From NCBI RefSeq assembly GCF_013177735.1, contig NZ_WOEZ01000115.1:1-64000 (forward strand): a DNA stretch of 64,000 nt, given 5' to 3'. Under the pieces are notes generated by a model. That model saw only the letters and a list, made by a program, of their open reading frames with translations. It was not told the origin of the DNA and searched no databases. Within the stretch, counting starts at the first letter, position 1; every line of letters starts with the position of its first letter. Of this stretch, positions 34,140 through 42,260 are shown in pieces. Source of the stretch: Paraburkholderia elongata. GTDB lineage: Bacteria; Pseudomonadota; Gammaproteobacteria; Burkholderiales; Burkholderiaceae. The position numbers and the translations under genes were made by a program.

Positions 34140-35606
34140 ATGACGGACCCAATCAACCGCGGACACGGCGTGCTCGCCACCAGCCGCTATCTGCCTCGCC
34201 TGAGGCTTGATCGAGCCGCAATTTTCGCCCAGCACCAATGGATGGCACCCGGGCTCAAATCGCTGGCGCGCGGTATGCGCACCATGGCCTCATGGGATGA
34301 AGACAGTGTGACGATGGCGGTCGAGGCGGCACGGGAACTGGTCCGGGCCGCGCCGTCCATCGAACTGGGCGGATTGACGCTGACGTCGACCACCCTACCC
34401 TTCGCCGAAAGATCGAATGCCGGCATCGTTGCATCTGCGCTAGGTTTGCCCGAGGCCCTGTTGGTGCGGGACCTGAGTTCCAGCCCCCGCGCCGCCGCAA
34501 CCGAGTTGGTCGCCCTGCTGCGCCAGGGCGGCGGTCCGGCACACATGCTGGTGGCCTCGGATCGCCGCCTCGCCAAGCCTGGCAGTCCACAGGAGATGAT
34601 ATACGGCGATGGCGCAGCCGGAGCGGTAGTGGGCAGCGGCCTTCCGATCGCCACGCTGGTGGCGAGCCACAGCGTGCATGCCGACTTCGTTGACCGTTTC
34701 CGCGCCGCCGGTCAGACCTACGACTACGGCTGGGAGGAGCGCTGGGTACGCGACGAAGGCTATATGAAAGTGGCCCTGCCGGCGGTACGTCAATGTCTGA
34801 CCAGTGCCGGCGTGGATGCCGCTGATATTGCTCAATTCGCGATGCCGGCACCGATCAACCGCATCAACGAGGCGATGGCCAAAAAGCTGGGCATCCGCAC
34901 CGAAGCCCTCGTCGCAGTCGGCTCGGAACAGGCAGGTGATCTCGGTACGGCGCAGCCGCTTGCCCTCCTTGACGTGGCACTTCGTCGTGCCGCACCCGGC
35001 GAACTGGTGCTGCTGGTCGCGTTCGGCAGCGGCTGCGACGCATTGCTGCTGCGCCGCACCGAAGCGCCCTGCCCTGGAACTGTGCCGTCCGCAGGTCGGC
35101 CGGAGACAAGCTACATGAAGTACCTCTCATTCACCGGCCAGATCGCGCTCGAATGGGGCATGCGCGCCGAGATGGACAACCGGACGGCACTGACCGCCGC
35201 CTGGCGTGAAGGCGCCCGCGTAGCCCACTTCGAGGCCGGAAGATGCTCAGCCTGCGGTACCACGCAGTTTCCCCGTTCGAGCCTGTGCGTCAACCCGATC
35301 TGCCGTGCGCAAGACACCCAGACGCCCCAAAGCCTCGTCGACACCGGCGCACGTGTGCTGTCACACACCAGCGACTGGCTCGCTTACACGCCGGCGCCTC
35401 CCTTCCAGTTCGGCCACATCGACTTCGACGGTGGCGGACGTGTACTGATGGAGTTCGCTGACACCGACGCTGGCGAGCTGAGCGTTGGCGTGCCGCTGCG
35501 CATGGTGTTCCGCGTCAAGGAATACGATACCAGACGTGGCTTCCGCCGCTATTTCTGGAAAGCAACGCCCGTGCGGGCGGTAGAGCAAGGAGCATCCGGT
35601 GGCTGA
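34140..35606 (+). CDS. HMG-CoA-synthase-like / DUF35 OB-fold fusion protein
   Basis: A 488-residue fusion. Residues ~1-310 have a thiolase-like HMG-CoA-synthase/ketoacyl-synthase-III fold (M-I-Y-G-D-G-A-A-G, F-G-S-G-C-D). The C-terminal ~150 residues form a DUF35/ChsH2-type domain with a zinc ribbon (C-S-A-C and C-V-N-P-I-C) and an OB-fold with G-H-I-D-F-D-G-G. At the position of the nucleophilic Cys of HMG-CoA synthase I see S-S-S, so the first domain may not form the usual acyl-enzyme. It overlaps the thiolase gene by eight bases, so the two likely make a complex, as in BbsAB and Ltp2/ChsH2-type thiolase-DUF35 systems. Confidence 0.75.
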   Translation: MTDPINRGHGVLATSRYLPRLRLDRAAIFAQHQWMAPGLKSLARGMRTMASWDEDSVTMAVEAARELVRAAPSIELGGLTLTSTTLPFAERSNAGIVASALGLPEALLVRDLSSSPRAAATELVALLRQGGGPAHMLVASDRRLAKPGSPQEMIYGDGAAGAVVGSGLPIATLVASHSVHADFVDRFRAAGQTYDYGWEERWVRDEGYMKVALPAVRQCLTSAGVDAADIAQFAMPAPINRINEAMAKKLGIRTEALVAVGSEQAGDLGTAQPLALLDVALRRAAPGELVLLVAFGSGCDALLLRRTEAPCPGTVPSAGRPETSYMKYLSFTGQIALEWGMRAEMDNRTALTAAWREGARVAHFEAGRCSACGTTQFPRSSLCVNPICRAQDTQTPQSLVDTGARVLSHTSDWLAYTPAPPFQFGHIDFDGGGRVLMEFADTDAGELSVGVPLRMVFRVKEYDTRRGFRRYFWKATPVRAVEQGASGG

Positions 35607-36804
35607 AGGTATACGCGACAAGGTCGCCATTCTGGGGATGGGTTGCACGCGTTTTGGCGAACGCTGGGACAGTGGCCCGGAAGATCTGATGCTTGAAGCT
35701 TTTAACGAGGCGATGGCCGACGCGTGCATCGAAATCGGCCAGATCGAAGCCGCCTGGCTCGGCGTCTGCCTTGAAGAAAACAACGTCGGCAAGACCGCAG
35801 GACCGCTCGCGCAGGCGCTGCGGCTGCCTAGGATAGCCGCCACGCGGGTAGAGAACGCCTGCGCCACCGGCACGGAAACCTTACGCGGCGCCGCGTATGC
35901 GGTGGCCGCCGGCGCCTACGACATCGTGCTCGCGCTGGGCGTCGAGAAGCTCAAGGACACGGGCTACGGCGGCCTGCCGGTGCGAACGCGCGGCGTCAAC
36001 AATGACCTGTGGCTGCCAAACGCCACAGCGCCGGGCGCTTTTGCGCAACTGGCGGCGGCTTATGCCGCCAAGCATGGCGTGGACAAGATCGATCTCAAGC
36101 GCGCCATGGCGCACATCTCGGTCAAGAGCCATGCTAACGGTGCTCTGAACCCAAAGGCCCACCTGCGCAATCTCATCAGCGAGGAGGATGTGTTCAAGGC
36201 GCCGATGATCGCCGAGCCGCTTGGCCTCTACGACTGTTCCGGCGTGAGCGACGGCGCGGCCTGCGCGATTGTGACTACACCCGAGATCGCACGCTCGCTC
36301 AAACCGGGTGCGGAAATTGTCAGCATCAAGGCGCTCGAAGTCTCAGTCAGCAATGGCGAGGAGGCCGCATTCAGCAGTTGGGACGGCGCTCACATCGCAA
36401 CGGCGCGCACAGCCAGCGCGCGCGCCTATCGCAGTGCCGGCATCACGGCTCCGCGCGAGCAGGTCCATATGGCGGAGGTGCACGACTGCTTCTCCGTTAC
36501 CGAGGCGGTGCTGATGGAGGACCTGGGGTTCAGCGCACCTGGCCGCGCGATCTACGATGTACTGGATGGGGTGTTCGACCGCAACGGCCTGCTTCCCGTG
36601 CAACCTGACGGCGGGCTCAAATGTTTCGGCCATCCGATCGGCGCATCGGGACTGCGCATGGTCTACGAAATCTACCAGCAAATCCTCGGACGGGCGGGCG
36701 AGCGTCAGATCAAGCGCATCGACCTCGGATTGACGCAAAACCTGGGCGGTCATCCGCATCAGAATGTCAGTGCCGTGGCGATCATCGGACGTCACAGGGC
36801 CTGA
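35599..36804 (+). CDS. SCP-x-type thiolase
   Basis: A 401-residue thiolase-fold protein of the SCP-x/lipid-transfer class. It has the Cys in E-N-A-C-A-T-G-T, H-D-C-F-S and C-F-G-H-P-I-G-A-S-G near the C-terminus. The start is a GTG within the end of the preceding gene. Such thiolases cleave or condense 3-ketoacyl-CoAs with bulky groups and usually need a DUF35 partner, here supplied by the fused protein upstream. In the working model it cuts acyl-CoA intermediates after ring opening. Confidence 0.85.
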   Translation: MAEGIRDKVAILGMGCTRFGERWDSGPEDLMLEAFNEAMADACIEIGQIEAAWLGVCLEENNVGKTAGPLAQALRLPRIAATRVENACATGTETLRGAAYAVAAGAYDIVLALGVEKLKDTGYGGLPVRTRGVNNDLWLPNATAPGAFAQLAAAYAAKHGVDKIDLKRAMAHISVKSHANGALNPKAHLRNLISEEDVFKAPMIAEPLGLYDCSGVSDGAACAIVTTPEIARSLKPGAEIVSIKALEVSVSNGEEAAFSSWDGAHIATARTASARAYRSAGITAPREQVHMAEVHDCFSVTEAVLMEDLGFSAPGRAIYDVLDGVFDRNGLLPVQPDGGLKCFGHPIGASGLRMVYEIYQQILGRAGERQIKRIDLGLTQNLGGHPHQNVSAVAIIGRHRA

Positions 36805-36877
36805 GCGCAGATCCATGCCGATCCGCCGTCGGGCGCGAGCAGCGAAACATATCCACTCTTTTCAGGAGACGCAGCAC

Positions 36878-37648
36878 ATGAGAGGACTCAAGGGAAAAAC
36901 CGCCATCGTGACCGGCGCGGGAAGCGGCATCGGCCGCGCAATCGCCCTGCGGCTTGCGGCCGAAGGGATCACCGTCGGCGTCTTCGACATCAGCGAGAAG
37001 GGGGCGAACGAGACAGTCGCCGCGATACAGGAAGCCGGCGGCAAGGCCATCGCGGCGATCGCCGATATCACCCAATACACGAGCGTGGTGGAGGCCTTGA
37101 AGGCCTTCGAGGAAGCGGCTGGCGCGGGTACTGACATTCTCGTGAACAACGCTGGCTGGGACACGCCGATGCCTTTCCTGAAGACCGACGAGGCCTTCTG
37201 GAAGAAGGTCGTCGAGATCAACTGGTTCGGCCCACTCCACGTGACCCATGCGGTGGCCCAGGGCATGGCGGCCCGCAAGGCCGGACGCATCATCAACATT
37301 GCATCCGACGCAGGCAGGGTCGGCTCGAGCGGCGAGGTCGTCTACTCCGGTTGCAAGGGCGCGACCATCGCGTTCGCAAAGGCTCTCGCGCGTGAGCTCG
37401 CACGCAACCAGATCACCGTCAACAACGTGTGCCCCGGTCCGACCGAAACGCCCGCCATGGAAGCCTTCGTCGGCAGCGGCGAGCAGGGCCAGAAAATCCG
37501 CGACGCCATGGTGCGGGGCGTGCCGCTCGGGCGCATTGGCCTGCCTGACGATTACCCTGGTCTCGTCGCGTTTCTCGCGAGTGAGGACGCCGCTTTCATC
37601 ACCGGCCAGACGATCAGCGTCTCGGGCGGTCTCACCATGCACGGATAA
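36878..37648 (+). CDS. BadH-like 2-hydroxycyclohexanecarboxyl-CoA dehydrogenase
   Basis: A 256-residue SDR with T-G-A-G-S-G-I-G, N-N-A-G-W-D, and Y-S-G-C-K as the catalytic Y-x-x-x-K. N-N-A-G-W-D and the immediate linkage to a BadI-type gene (12 bases) are what one expects for BadH, which oxidises 2-hydroxycyclohexanecarboxyl-CoA to the 2-keto form. The open frame extends further upstream; I choose the ATG with AGGAG. Substitution on the ring cannot be read from the sequence. Confidence 0.8.
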   Translation: MRGLKGKTAIVTGAGSGIGRAIALRLAAEGITVGVFDISEKGANETVAAIQEAGGKAIAAIADITQYTSVVEALKAFEEAAGAGTDILVNNAGWDTPMPFLKTDEAFWKKVVEINWFGPLHVTHAVAQGMAARKAGRIINIASDAGRVGSSGEVVYSGCKGATIAFAKALARELARNQITVNNVCPGPTETPAMEAFVGSGEQGQKIRDAMVRGVPLGRIGLPDDYPGLVAFLASEDAAFITGQTISVSGGLTMHG

Positions 37649-37660
37649 GGAAAACTGAAA

Positions 37661-38458
37661 ATGAGCACCAGTTACAAGGATGTCCTCTACGAAGTTCGCG
37701 ACGGCGTGGTCCGCATCACGATCAACCGGCCCGAAGTCTACAACGCGTTCCGCCTGCAGACGCTCGAAGAACTGATCGACGCTTTCCAGCAGGCGGGCGA
37801 GGAGAAGTCGGCCAATGTCATCGTATTCGCCGGCGCCGGCGACAAGGCGTTCTGCACTGGCGGTGACCAGAAGGAGCATCTCAGCGAAGATGGTCTCTAT
37901 GGTCCGCGCGGCACGGTGGGCATGCCCATCGAAGAGTTCCAGACCGCGCTGCGCGACGTGCGCAAGGTGACGATCGCCAAGGTGCAGGGCTTCGCCATCG
38001 GCGGCGGCAATGTGTTCGCGACCTTGTGCGACCTGACCATCGCCTCGGAGAAGGCCACGTTCGGCCAGGTCGGACCGAAGGTCGGCTCGGTCGATCCGGG
38101 CTGGGGCACCGCCTACCTCTCGCGCATCGTCGGCGAGAAAAAGGCTCGCGAAATCTGGTTTCTGTGCCGCCGCTACAAGGCGCAGGAAGCGTTCGACATG
38201 GGGCTGGTCAACAAGGTCGTCCCGCACGAGCAACTCGATGCGGAGGTCGACCAGTGGTGCAAGGAGATCAACGAGATGAGCCCCACGGCCCTGACCATCG
38301 CCAAACGCTCCTTCAACGCCGACTCGGAAAATATCCGCGGCATCGGGTTTCTCGGCATCCAGACCGTCAAGCACTACTATCAGACCGAGGAGTCGAGGGA
38401 AGGCGTACGGGCGTTCAACGAGAAACGCAAACCGGACTTCAAGAAGTATGCCGGCTGA
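37661..38458 (+). CDS. BadI-like 2-ketocyclohexanecarboxyl-CoA hydrolase
   Basis: A 265-residue crotonase-family protein that fits BadI: G-G-D-Q-K-E-H-L, G-G-G-N-V-F-A, F-G-Q-V-G-P-K-V-G-S-V-D-P-G-W-G-T and Y-Q-T-E-E-S-R-E-G near the C-terminus. BadI hydrolyses the ring of 2-ketocyclohexanecarboxyl-CoA to pimeloyl-CoA. The family also includes MenB; the SVDPG stretch and the BadH neighbour favour ring hydrolysis. This gene is the clearest sign that the pathway degrades an alicyclic ring. Confidence 0.85.
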   Translation: MSTSYKDVLYEVRDGVVRITINRPEVYNAFRLQTLEELIDAFQQAGEEKSANVIVFAGAGDKAFCTGGDQKEHLSEDGLYGPRGTVGMPIEEFQTALRDVRKVTIAKVQGFAIGGGNVFATLCDLTIASEKATFGQVGPKVGSVDPGWGTAYLSRIVGEKKAREIWFLCRRYKAQEAFDMGLVNKVVPHEQLDAEVDQWCKEINEMSPTALTIAKRSFNADSENIRGIGFLGIQTVKHYYQTEESREGVRAFNEKRKPDFKKYAG

Positions 38459-38477
38459 CGAACCGAGGGAGTTGCCA

Positions 38478-40025
38478 ATGTTGATTCGCAGCGAGTTGGG
38501 CGACGATGGCGTGCTGCTGGCCACCATCGACATGCCCGGGCGATCGATGAACGTGTTCTCCGTCGCTTTGATGGATGCACTCGAAGCCCTGCTCGACGAC
38601 GTGGAAGCCACGCCCGATGTGCGCAGCGTCGTGCTGACCTCAGGCAAGTCGTCTTTCCTGGCCGGCGCCGATCTGGCGATGGTTCGCGGTTTCACCGAAC
38701 CTGGACCCGGCGATACCGCGGAGGTGATGTTCAAGCGCTGCGGTCGGCTGGGGCGCCTGTTCCTGCGGGTCGAGGACTCGACCAAGCCCTGGGTGGCTGC
38801 GGTCAACGGCACCGCGCTCGGCGGTGGCCTCGAACTGGCGATGGCCTGCCGGGAACGGCTTGTCGTCGACGACGCGCGAGCCCTCATTGGCCTGCCCGAA
38901 GTGCGTTGGGGCTTGCTGCCGGGCGCGGGCGGCACCCAGCGGCTGCCCCGGCTTGCCGGCTTTGAGCAGGGCATGTCGATGCTGTTGACAGGTCGCGCCA
39001 TCACACCGAGGCACGCTGCGGAACTGGGGATCTTCTCACGGGCCTTGCCAGCGCCCGAACTGCTCGCCGAGGCACGCGCCGTGGCGCGCGAACTGCAGGG
39101 CCGCTCGCCCGACCAGGCCGCCAAGTACCTCCATCACGCCCAAACCGATGTCCCGGTCCACTCGGACGAGCAGGCACGCCGCATTGCGCGCGCACACGGC
39201 GTTTCCGATCCTGATTTCGAACGTTATCCTGCCTACAGCGCGATCATCGACAGCGTGTTGCTCGGCGCACGCAAGGACCTGGCGGAAGCGACCGACATCG
39301 AGATGCGGCAATTTCTGCGGCTGATGTTCGACCCGGTCGCAGGCAACATGGTGCGAACGCTGTTCCTCAATCGTCAGCGCGCTGATAGGGAACTGGCGGC
39401 GCCACGCGATTTGCGCATCGAACGCATCACGCTCGGCCCGCTGTCCACTACGCGTCGCGCATGGCGGGAAGCCATCGAGAAGTCAAAGCTGGCGCATGCC
39501 AGCGATGCTGCATTGTCTGCCGACACGGCGCAGATCGTGGACAGCCAGGGGCGCAGCTATCTCGTCGCCTTACGCACGCTCGACGACGCAGGCGGAGAAG
39601 AATTCTTCGACGTCACCGCAGCCGTGCTTTCGCCTGCCGGCCCCTATGGGCGCGCCATGGAAATCGTGGCGACGGACGACGCTGTGGCACAGGCGCTTGC
39701 CGCGCTCGCCAACGGTCTCGGCGCCCTGCCCTACCGGACCCGAGCCGCCCGGAGCGCTCTGCTGCGGCTTGCCGCAGCGACGGGCGACAACCCGCTTGAC
39801 GCGCTCGCACTGAGCGCGTTCGATCTCGCGGCCGACGGCATGGTCGACGACACCGAACTGTTCGACGTCGCGGCATGCGCAGCCGGTATTGCCCCCGCCT
39901 TCAGTGGCGGCCCGTTCACCCGCCTGTGGCAGGAGCGCAGTCGGCTGACCGCCCGGCTGCAGGGCCCGGAGGCCGAGACCTGGCGTGCACTCGAGCATCG
40001 GCTTGGACCAAGCTACCCATCATGA
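38478..40025 (+). CDS. Enoyl-CoA hydratase with long, degenerate FadJ-like C-terminus
   Basis: A 515-residue protein. Residues 1-200 form a crotonase domain with both catalytic Glu residues (G-G-G-L-E-L-A and L-P-E-V-R-W-G) and the FadB/FadJ motif L-L-P-G-A-G-G-T-Q-R-L-P-R. The next ~90 residues resemble the linker region of FadJ. The remaining part lacks the NAD-binding G-x-G-x-x-G of a hydroxyacyl-CoA dehydrogenase and is much shorter than FadJ (~700 residues). It is probably a hydratase only, with a structural C-terminus. Its stop overlaps the next start (ATGA). Confidence 0.75.
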   Translation: MLIRSELGDDGVLLATIDMPGRSMNVFSVALMDALEALLDDVEATPDVRSVVLTSGKSSFLAGADLAMVRGFTEPGPGDTAEVMFKRCGRLGRLFLRVEDSTKPWVAAVNGTALGGGLELAMACRERLVVDDARALIGLPEVRWGLLPGAGGTQRLPRLAGFEQGMSMLLTGRAITPRHAAELGIFSRALPAPELLAEARAVARELQGRSPDQAAKYLHHAQTDVPVHSDEQARRIARAHGVSDPDFERYPAYSAIIDSVLLGARKDLAEATDIEMRQFLRLMFDPVAGNMVRTLFLNRQRADRELAAPRDLRIERITLGPLSTTRRAWREAIEKSKLAHASDAALSADTAQIVDSQGRSYLVALRTLDDAGGEEFFDVTAAVLSPAGPYGRAMEIVATDDAVAQALAALANGLGALPYRTRAARSALLRLAAATGDNPLDALALSAFDLAADGMVDDTELFDVAACAAGIAPAFSGGPFTRLWQERSRLTARLQGPEAETWRALEHRLGPSYPS

Positions 40026-40486
40026 TCGACAGCGCCCACATCGGCTTCACCACCGCGCCCACGTCGGTCACGATTGACGCGTGGAGGGTCAAGCTCTTCT
40101 GCCAGGCCATCGGCGAAACCGACCCGGTGTATTGGGACGCCAGCGCTGCGGCCGACGCGGGATATGCGGCTTGTCCGGTCCCGCCCACCTTCCTCAAGGC
40201 GATCGAAACCGATCACTTCAACAGCGCGCAGCTCATGGAGCAGCTCGGTGTGCCACTGCGCTCGGTACTGCACGCGGCGCAGCGCTTCGATTACCTCGCA
40301 CCACTGCATGTCGACGAACGCATCGAGGTCAGCCGACGGATCACCGACAGCTACGACAAGCGCGACGGAGCACTGAGCTTCATCGTGATCGACACGCAGT
40401 ACCTGCGGGATGGCGTCACCATCGGCACCAGCCGGCAAACCATCGTGGCCCGCAATAGCATCGCAGCCGAGGCATCAGCAGCATGA
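40022..40486 (+). CDS. MaoC N-terminal-like dehydratase subunit
   Basis: A 154-residue hot-dog protein of the MaoC_dehydratase_N type (FAS1/HadA-like), with G-E-T-D-P-V-Y-W-D and P-P-T-F. It overlaps the preceding gene and the next MaoC gene by four bases each (ATGA). Paired small MaoC proteins often form heterodimeric hydratases (compare ChsH1/ChsH2 or HadAB), so this and the next gene product probably act together on a bulky enoyl-CoA. Confidence 0.8.
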   Translation: MIDSAHIGFTTAPTSVTIDAWRVKLFCQAIGETDPVYWDASAAADAGYAACPVPPTFLKAIETDHFNSAQLMEQLGVPLRSVLHAAQRFDYLAPLHVDERIEVSRRITDSYDKRDGALSFIVIDTQYLRDGVTIGTSRQTIVARNSIAAEASAA

Positions 40487-40902
40487 ACGTCGTGTTGAAC
40501 CCGCCACCCGCGTCCATCCGGCTCGAATGCGGTCCGGTCACCGCACTCGATCTCGCCCTCTATGCGGCATCGTCGTCCGACCACAATCCGCTACACCTCG
40601 ACGACGAAATCGCGCTTGCTGCCGGCTTCGAGCGGCCTGTCGTGCACGGCATGCTGACCATGGCTTTTGCGGCCAGGCTCCTCACGGCGCACTTCGGCGC
40701 GCAGGCTTTGCGCTCGCTGGAGACGCGTTTCGTGAGCGTCGCACAGCGCGGCGCGCGCATCGTCTTGACGGGCACGCTCGAGCGGACGGAAGACCTCATC
40801 GCCCACTACGCGCTCAGCGCACACAACGACGCGGGCGAACTCCTGATTTCTGGGAGCGCGCAGATTTCGCTGCGGATGTCTGAGGAAGGAGAGGCGAAGT
40901 GA
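40483..40902 (+). CDS. MaoC-like dehydratase, catalytic subunit
   Basis: A 139-residue hot-dog protein with the hydratase signature S-S-D-H-N-P-L-H-L-D and V-V-H-G-M-L. It carries the catalytic Asp/His that the partner at 40022-40486 lacks in this form. The two genes overlap by four bases. It likely hydrates an enoyl-CoA in the ring-derived chain. Confidence 0.8.
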   Translation: MNVVLNPPPASIRLECGPVTALDLALYAASSSDHNPLHLDDEIALAAGFERPVVHGMLTMAFAARLLTAHFGAQALRSLETRFVSVAQRGARIVLTGTLERTEDLIAHYALSAHNDAGELLISGSAQISLRMSEEGEAK

Positions 40903-42140
40903 AGCGGCTCGTCGATGCACTGCGGCCGCAGACGCGCGTTTTCGTGCCGGGACTCAGTGGCGAATCTCCACTGCTGCTGCGTGAACTGACGGATGACCCT
41001 GAACGTGCGCGCGACGTCGACTTCATCGGCGTCCAGTTTCCGGGCATTGGTCACGCCGACTACTTGAGCGTCCATCCACAGGCGCGGCAGACGGCGTTTT
41101 TCATGTCACCGTCGATACGAAATGGCATTCGGGAACAGCGCGCCGACTTGCTGAGTCTGGATTATCCCGGCATTGCCCGCTACCTGAAGCAGTGCATCCC
41201 ATTCGACCTCGCCATCGGCCACTTCAGCCTGCCCGACCCGGATGGCTGGTGCAGCACGGGCATTTGCGGGGATTTCCTGCCCATTGCATGGCCACGCGCG
41301 GCGCGGCGCGTGGCGCATCTCAACCGAGCCATGCCACGCACGGCCAGCGGCTTTCGCGTGCACCTTTCCGAACTCGACGCGGCGGTCGAGTGTGATGCGC
41401 CGCTGACCGAGTTCTCCGAAGCCGAAGGGGGCGGCGAAACCATGTCGCGAATCGGCCGGTTGGCGGCCGAGTTCGTGCGCGATGGCGACACGCTCCAGTT
41501 CGGTATCGGCTCCGTACCGCTGGCGCTGGCTCGCGCACTGACCTCGCACCGCCATCTCAGGCTGCACACCGGGATGGTCTCGCAGGCAGCGCGCACGCTC
41601 GAGGACGCTGACGCACTGGAGCCTGGCGCCACCATCATGACCGGCGTCGCACTCGGCGATGCGGCCTTTTATGACTGGGCCGGCAGCCACCCGCGTCTAC
41701 GCTTCGCCGACGTGCGTGAGACGCACGACGTGCAGGCGATTGCAGCGAAGACACGCTTTGTCGCCATCAACTCGGCGATGGAAGTCGACCTGTTCGGCCA
41801 GGTGAACGCCGAGCGCGGCGCTGGCGTACTGCAGGCCGGCGCCGGCGGCTTGCCGGCCTTCGCGCAAGGCGCGCTGAACTCAACCGATGGCCGCCTCCTG
41901 ATTTGCATGGCAGCCACGGCAAAGCGCGGCTCGGTTTCGCGCGTCGTACCTGCGCTGGATGCACAGAGCCTTTGCACGCTGCCCCGGCATATGGCCGACG
42001 TAGTTGTCACAGAATACGGTGCGGCCCAGGTGCGTGATCTGTCGCTCGACGCCCGCGCCCATGCCCTCATCGCCATTGCAGCGCCGGAACATCGCGCGGC
42101 ACTCCAGGAAGCATGGGGCACCATCCGTCGCCGCCTTTGA
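40899..42140 (+). CDS. Acetyl-CoA hydrolase/transferase family CoA transferase
   Basis: A 413-residue family-I CoA transferase of the 4-hydroxybutyrate/acetyl-CoA type, with L-Q-F-G-I-G-S-V-P and I-N-S-A-M-E-V-D-L-F-G-Q-V. In canonical members the catalytic Glu lies in H-T-E; here the segment reads L-H-T-G-M-V-S. The enzyme may use another residue or a different reaction; this is a point to check. GTG start overlapping the MaoC gene by four bases. It ends the plus-strand operon and converges on the BKACE gene; a weak GC hairpin (42144-42165) follows the stop. Confidence 0.8.
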   Translation: MKRLVDALRPQTRVFVPGLSGESPLLLRELTDDPERARDVDFIGVQFPGIGHADYLSVHPQARQTAFFMSPSIRNGIREQRADLLSLDYPGIARYLKQCIPFDLAIGHFSLPDPDGWCSTGICGDFLPIAWPRAARRVAHLNRAMPRTASGFRVHLSELDAAVECDAPLTEFSEAEGGGETMSRIGRLAAEFVRDGDTLQFGIGSVPLALARALTSHRHLRLHTGMVSQAARTLEDADALEPGATIMTGVALGDAAFYDWAGSHPRLRFADVRETHDVQAIAAKTRFVAINSAMEVDLFGQVNAERGAGVLQAGAGGLPAFAQGALNSTDGRLLICMAATAKRGSVSRVVPALDAQSLCTLPRHMADVVVTEYGAAQVRDLSLDARAHALIAIAAPEHRAALQEAWGTIRRRL

Positions 42141-42143
42141 ACG

Positions 42144-42165
42144 GCGGGGGCCAACTTCGCCCCGC
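42144..42165 (+). terminator. Weak GC hairpin between convergent genes
   Basis: GCGGGG (42144-42149) pairs with CCCCGC (42160-42165) around a 10-base loop, four bases after the CoA-transferase stop. There is no T-run, so it is at best a weak terminator for the two converging operons. Confidence 0.3.
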
Positions 42166-42260
42166 TCCATCGCATCCCGCCCTGCTTGAGGCTTCGGAAA
42201 GCTTCGATCCGATGCGCCTCGGCACTTGCCGGGACCGCCTCCGCTCGCCGCTCCTGAACC

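Noticed and set aside
36782..39124. 780-codon open frame on the minus strand
   Set aside because: It covers the BadH-, BadI- and hydratase-like genes on the plus strand, which have intact family motifs. The long frame is a by-product of high GC content.
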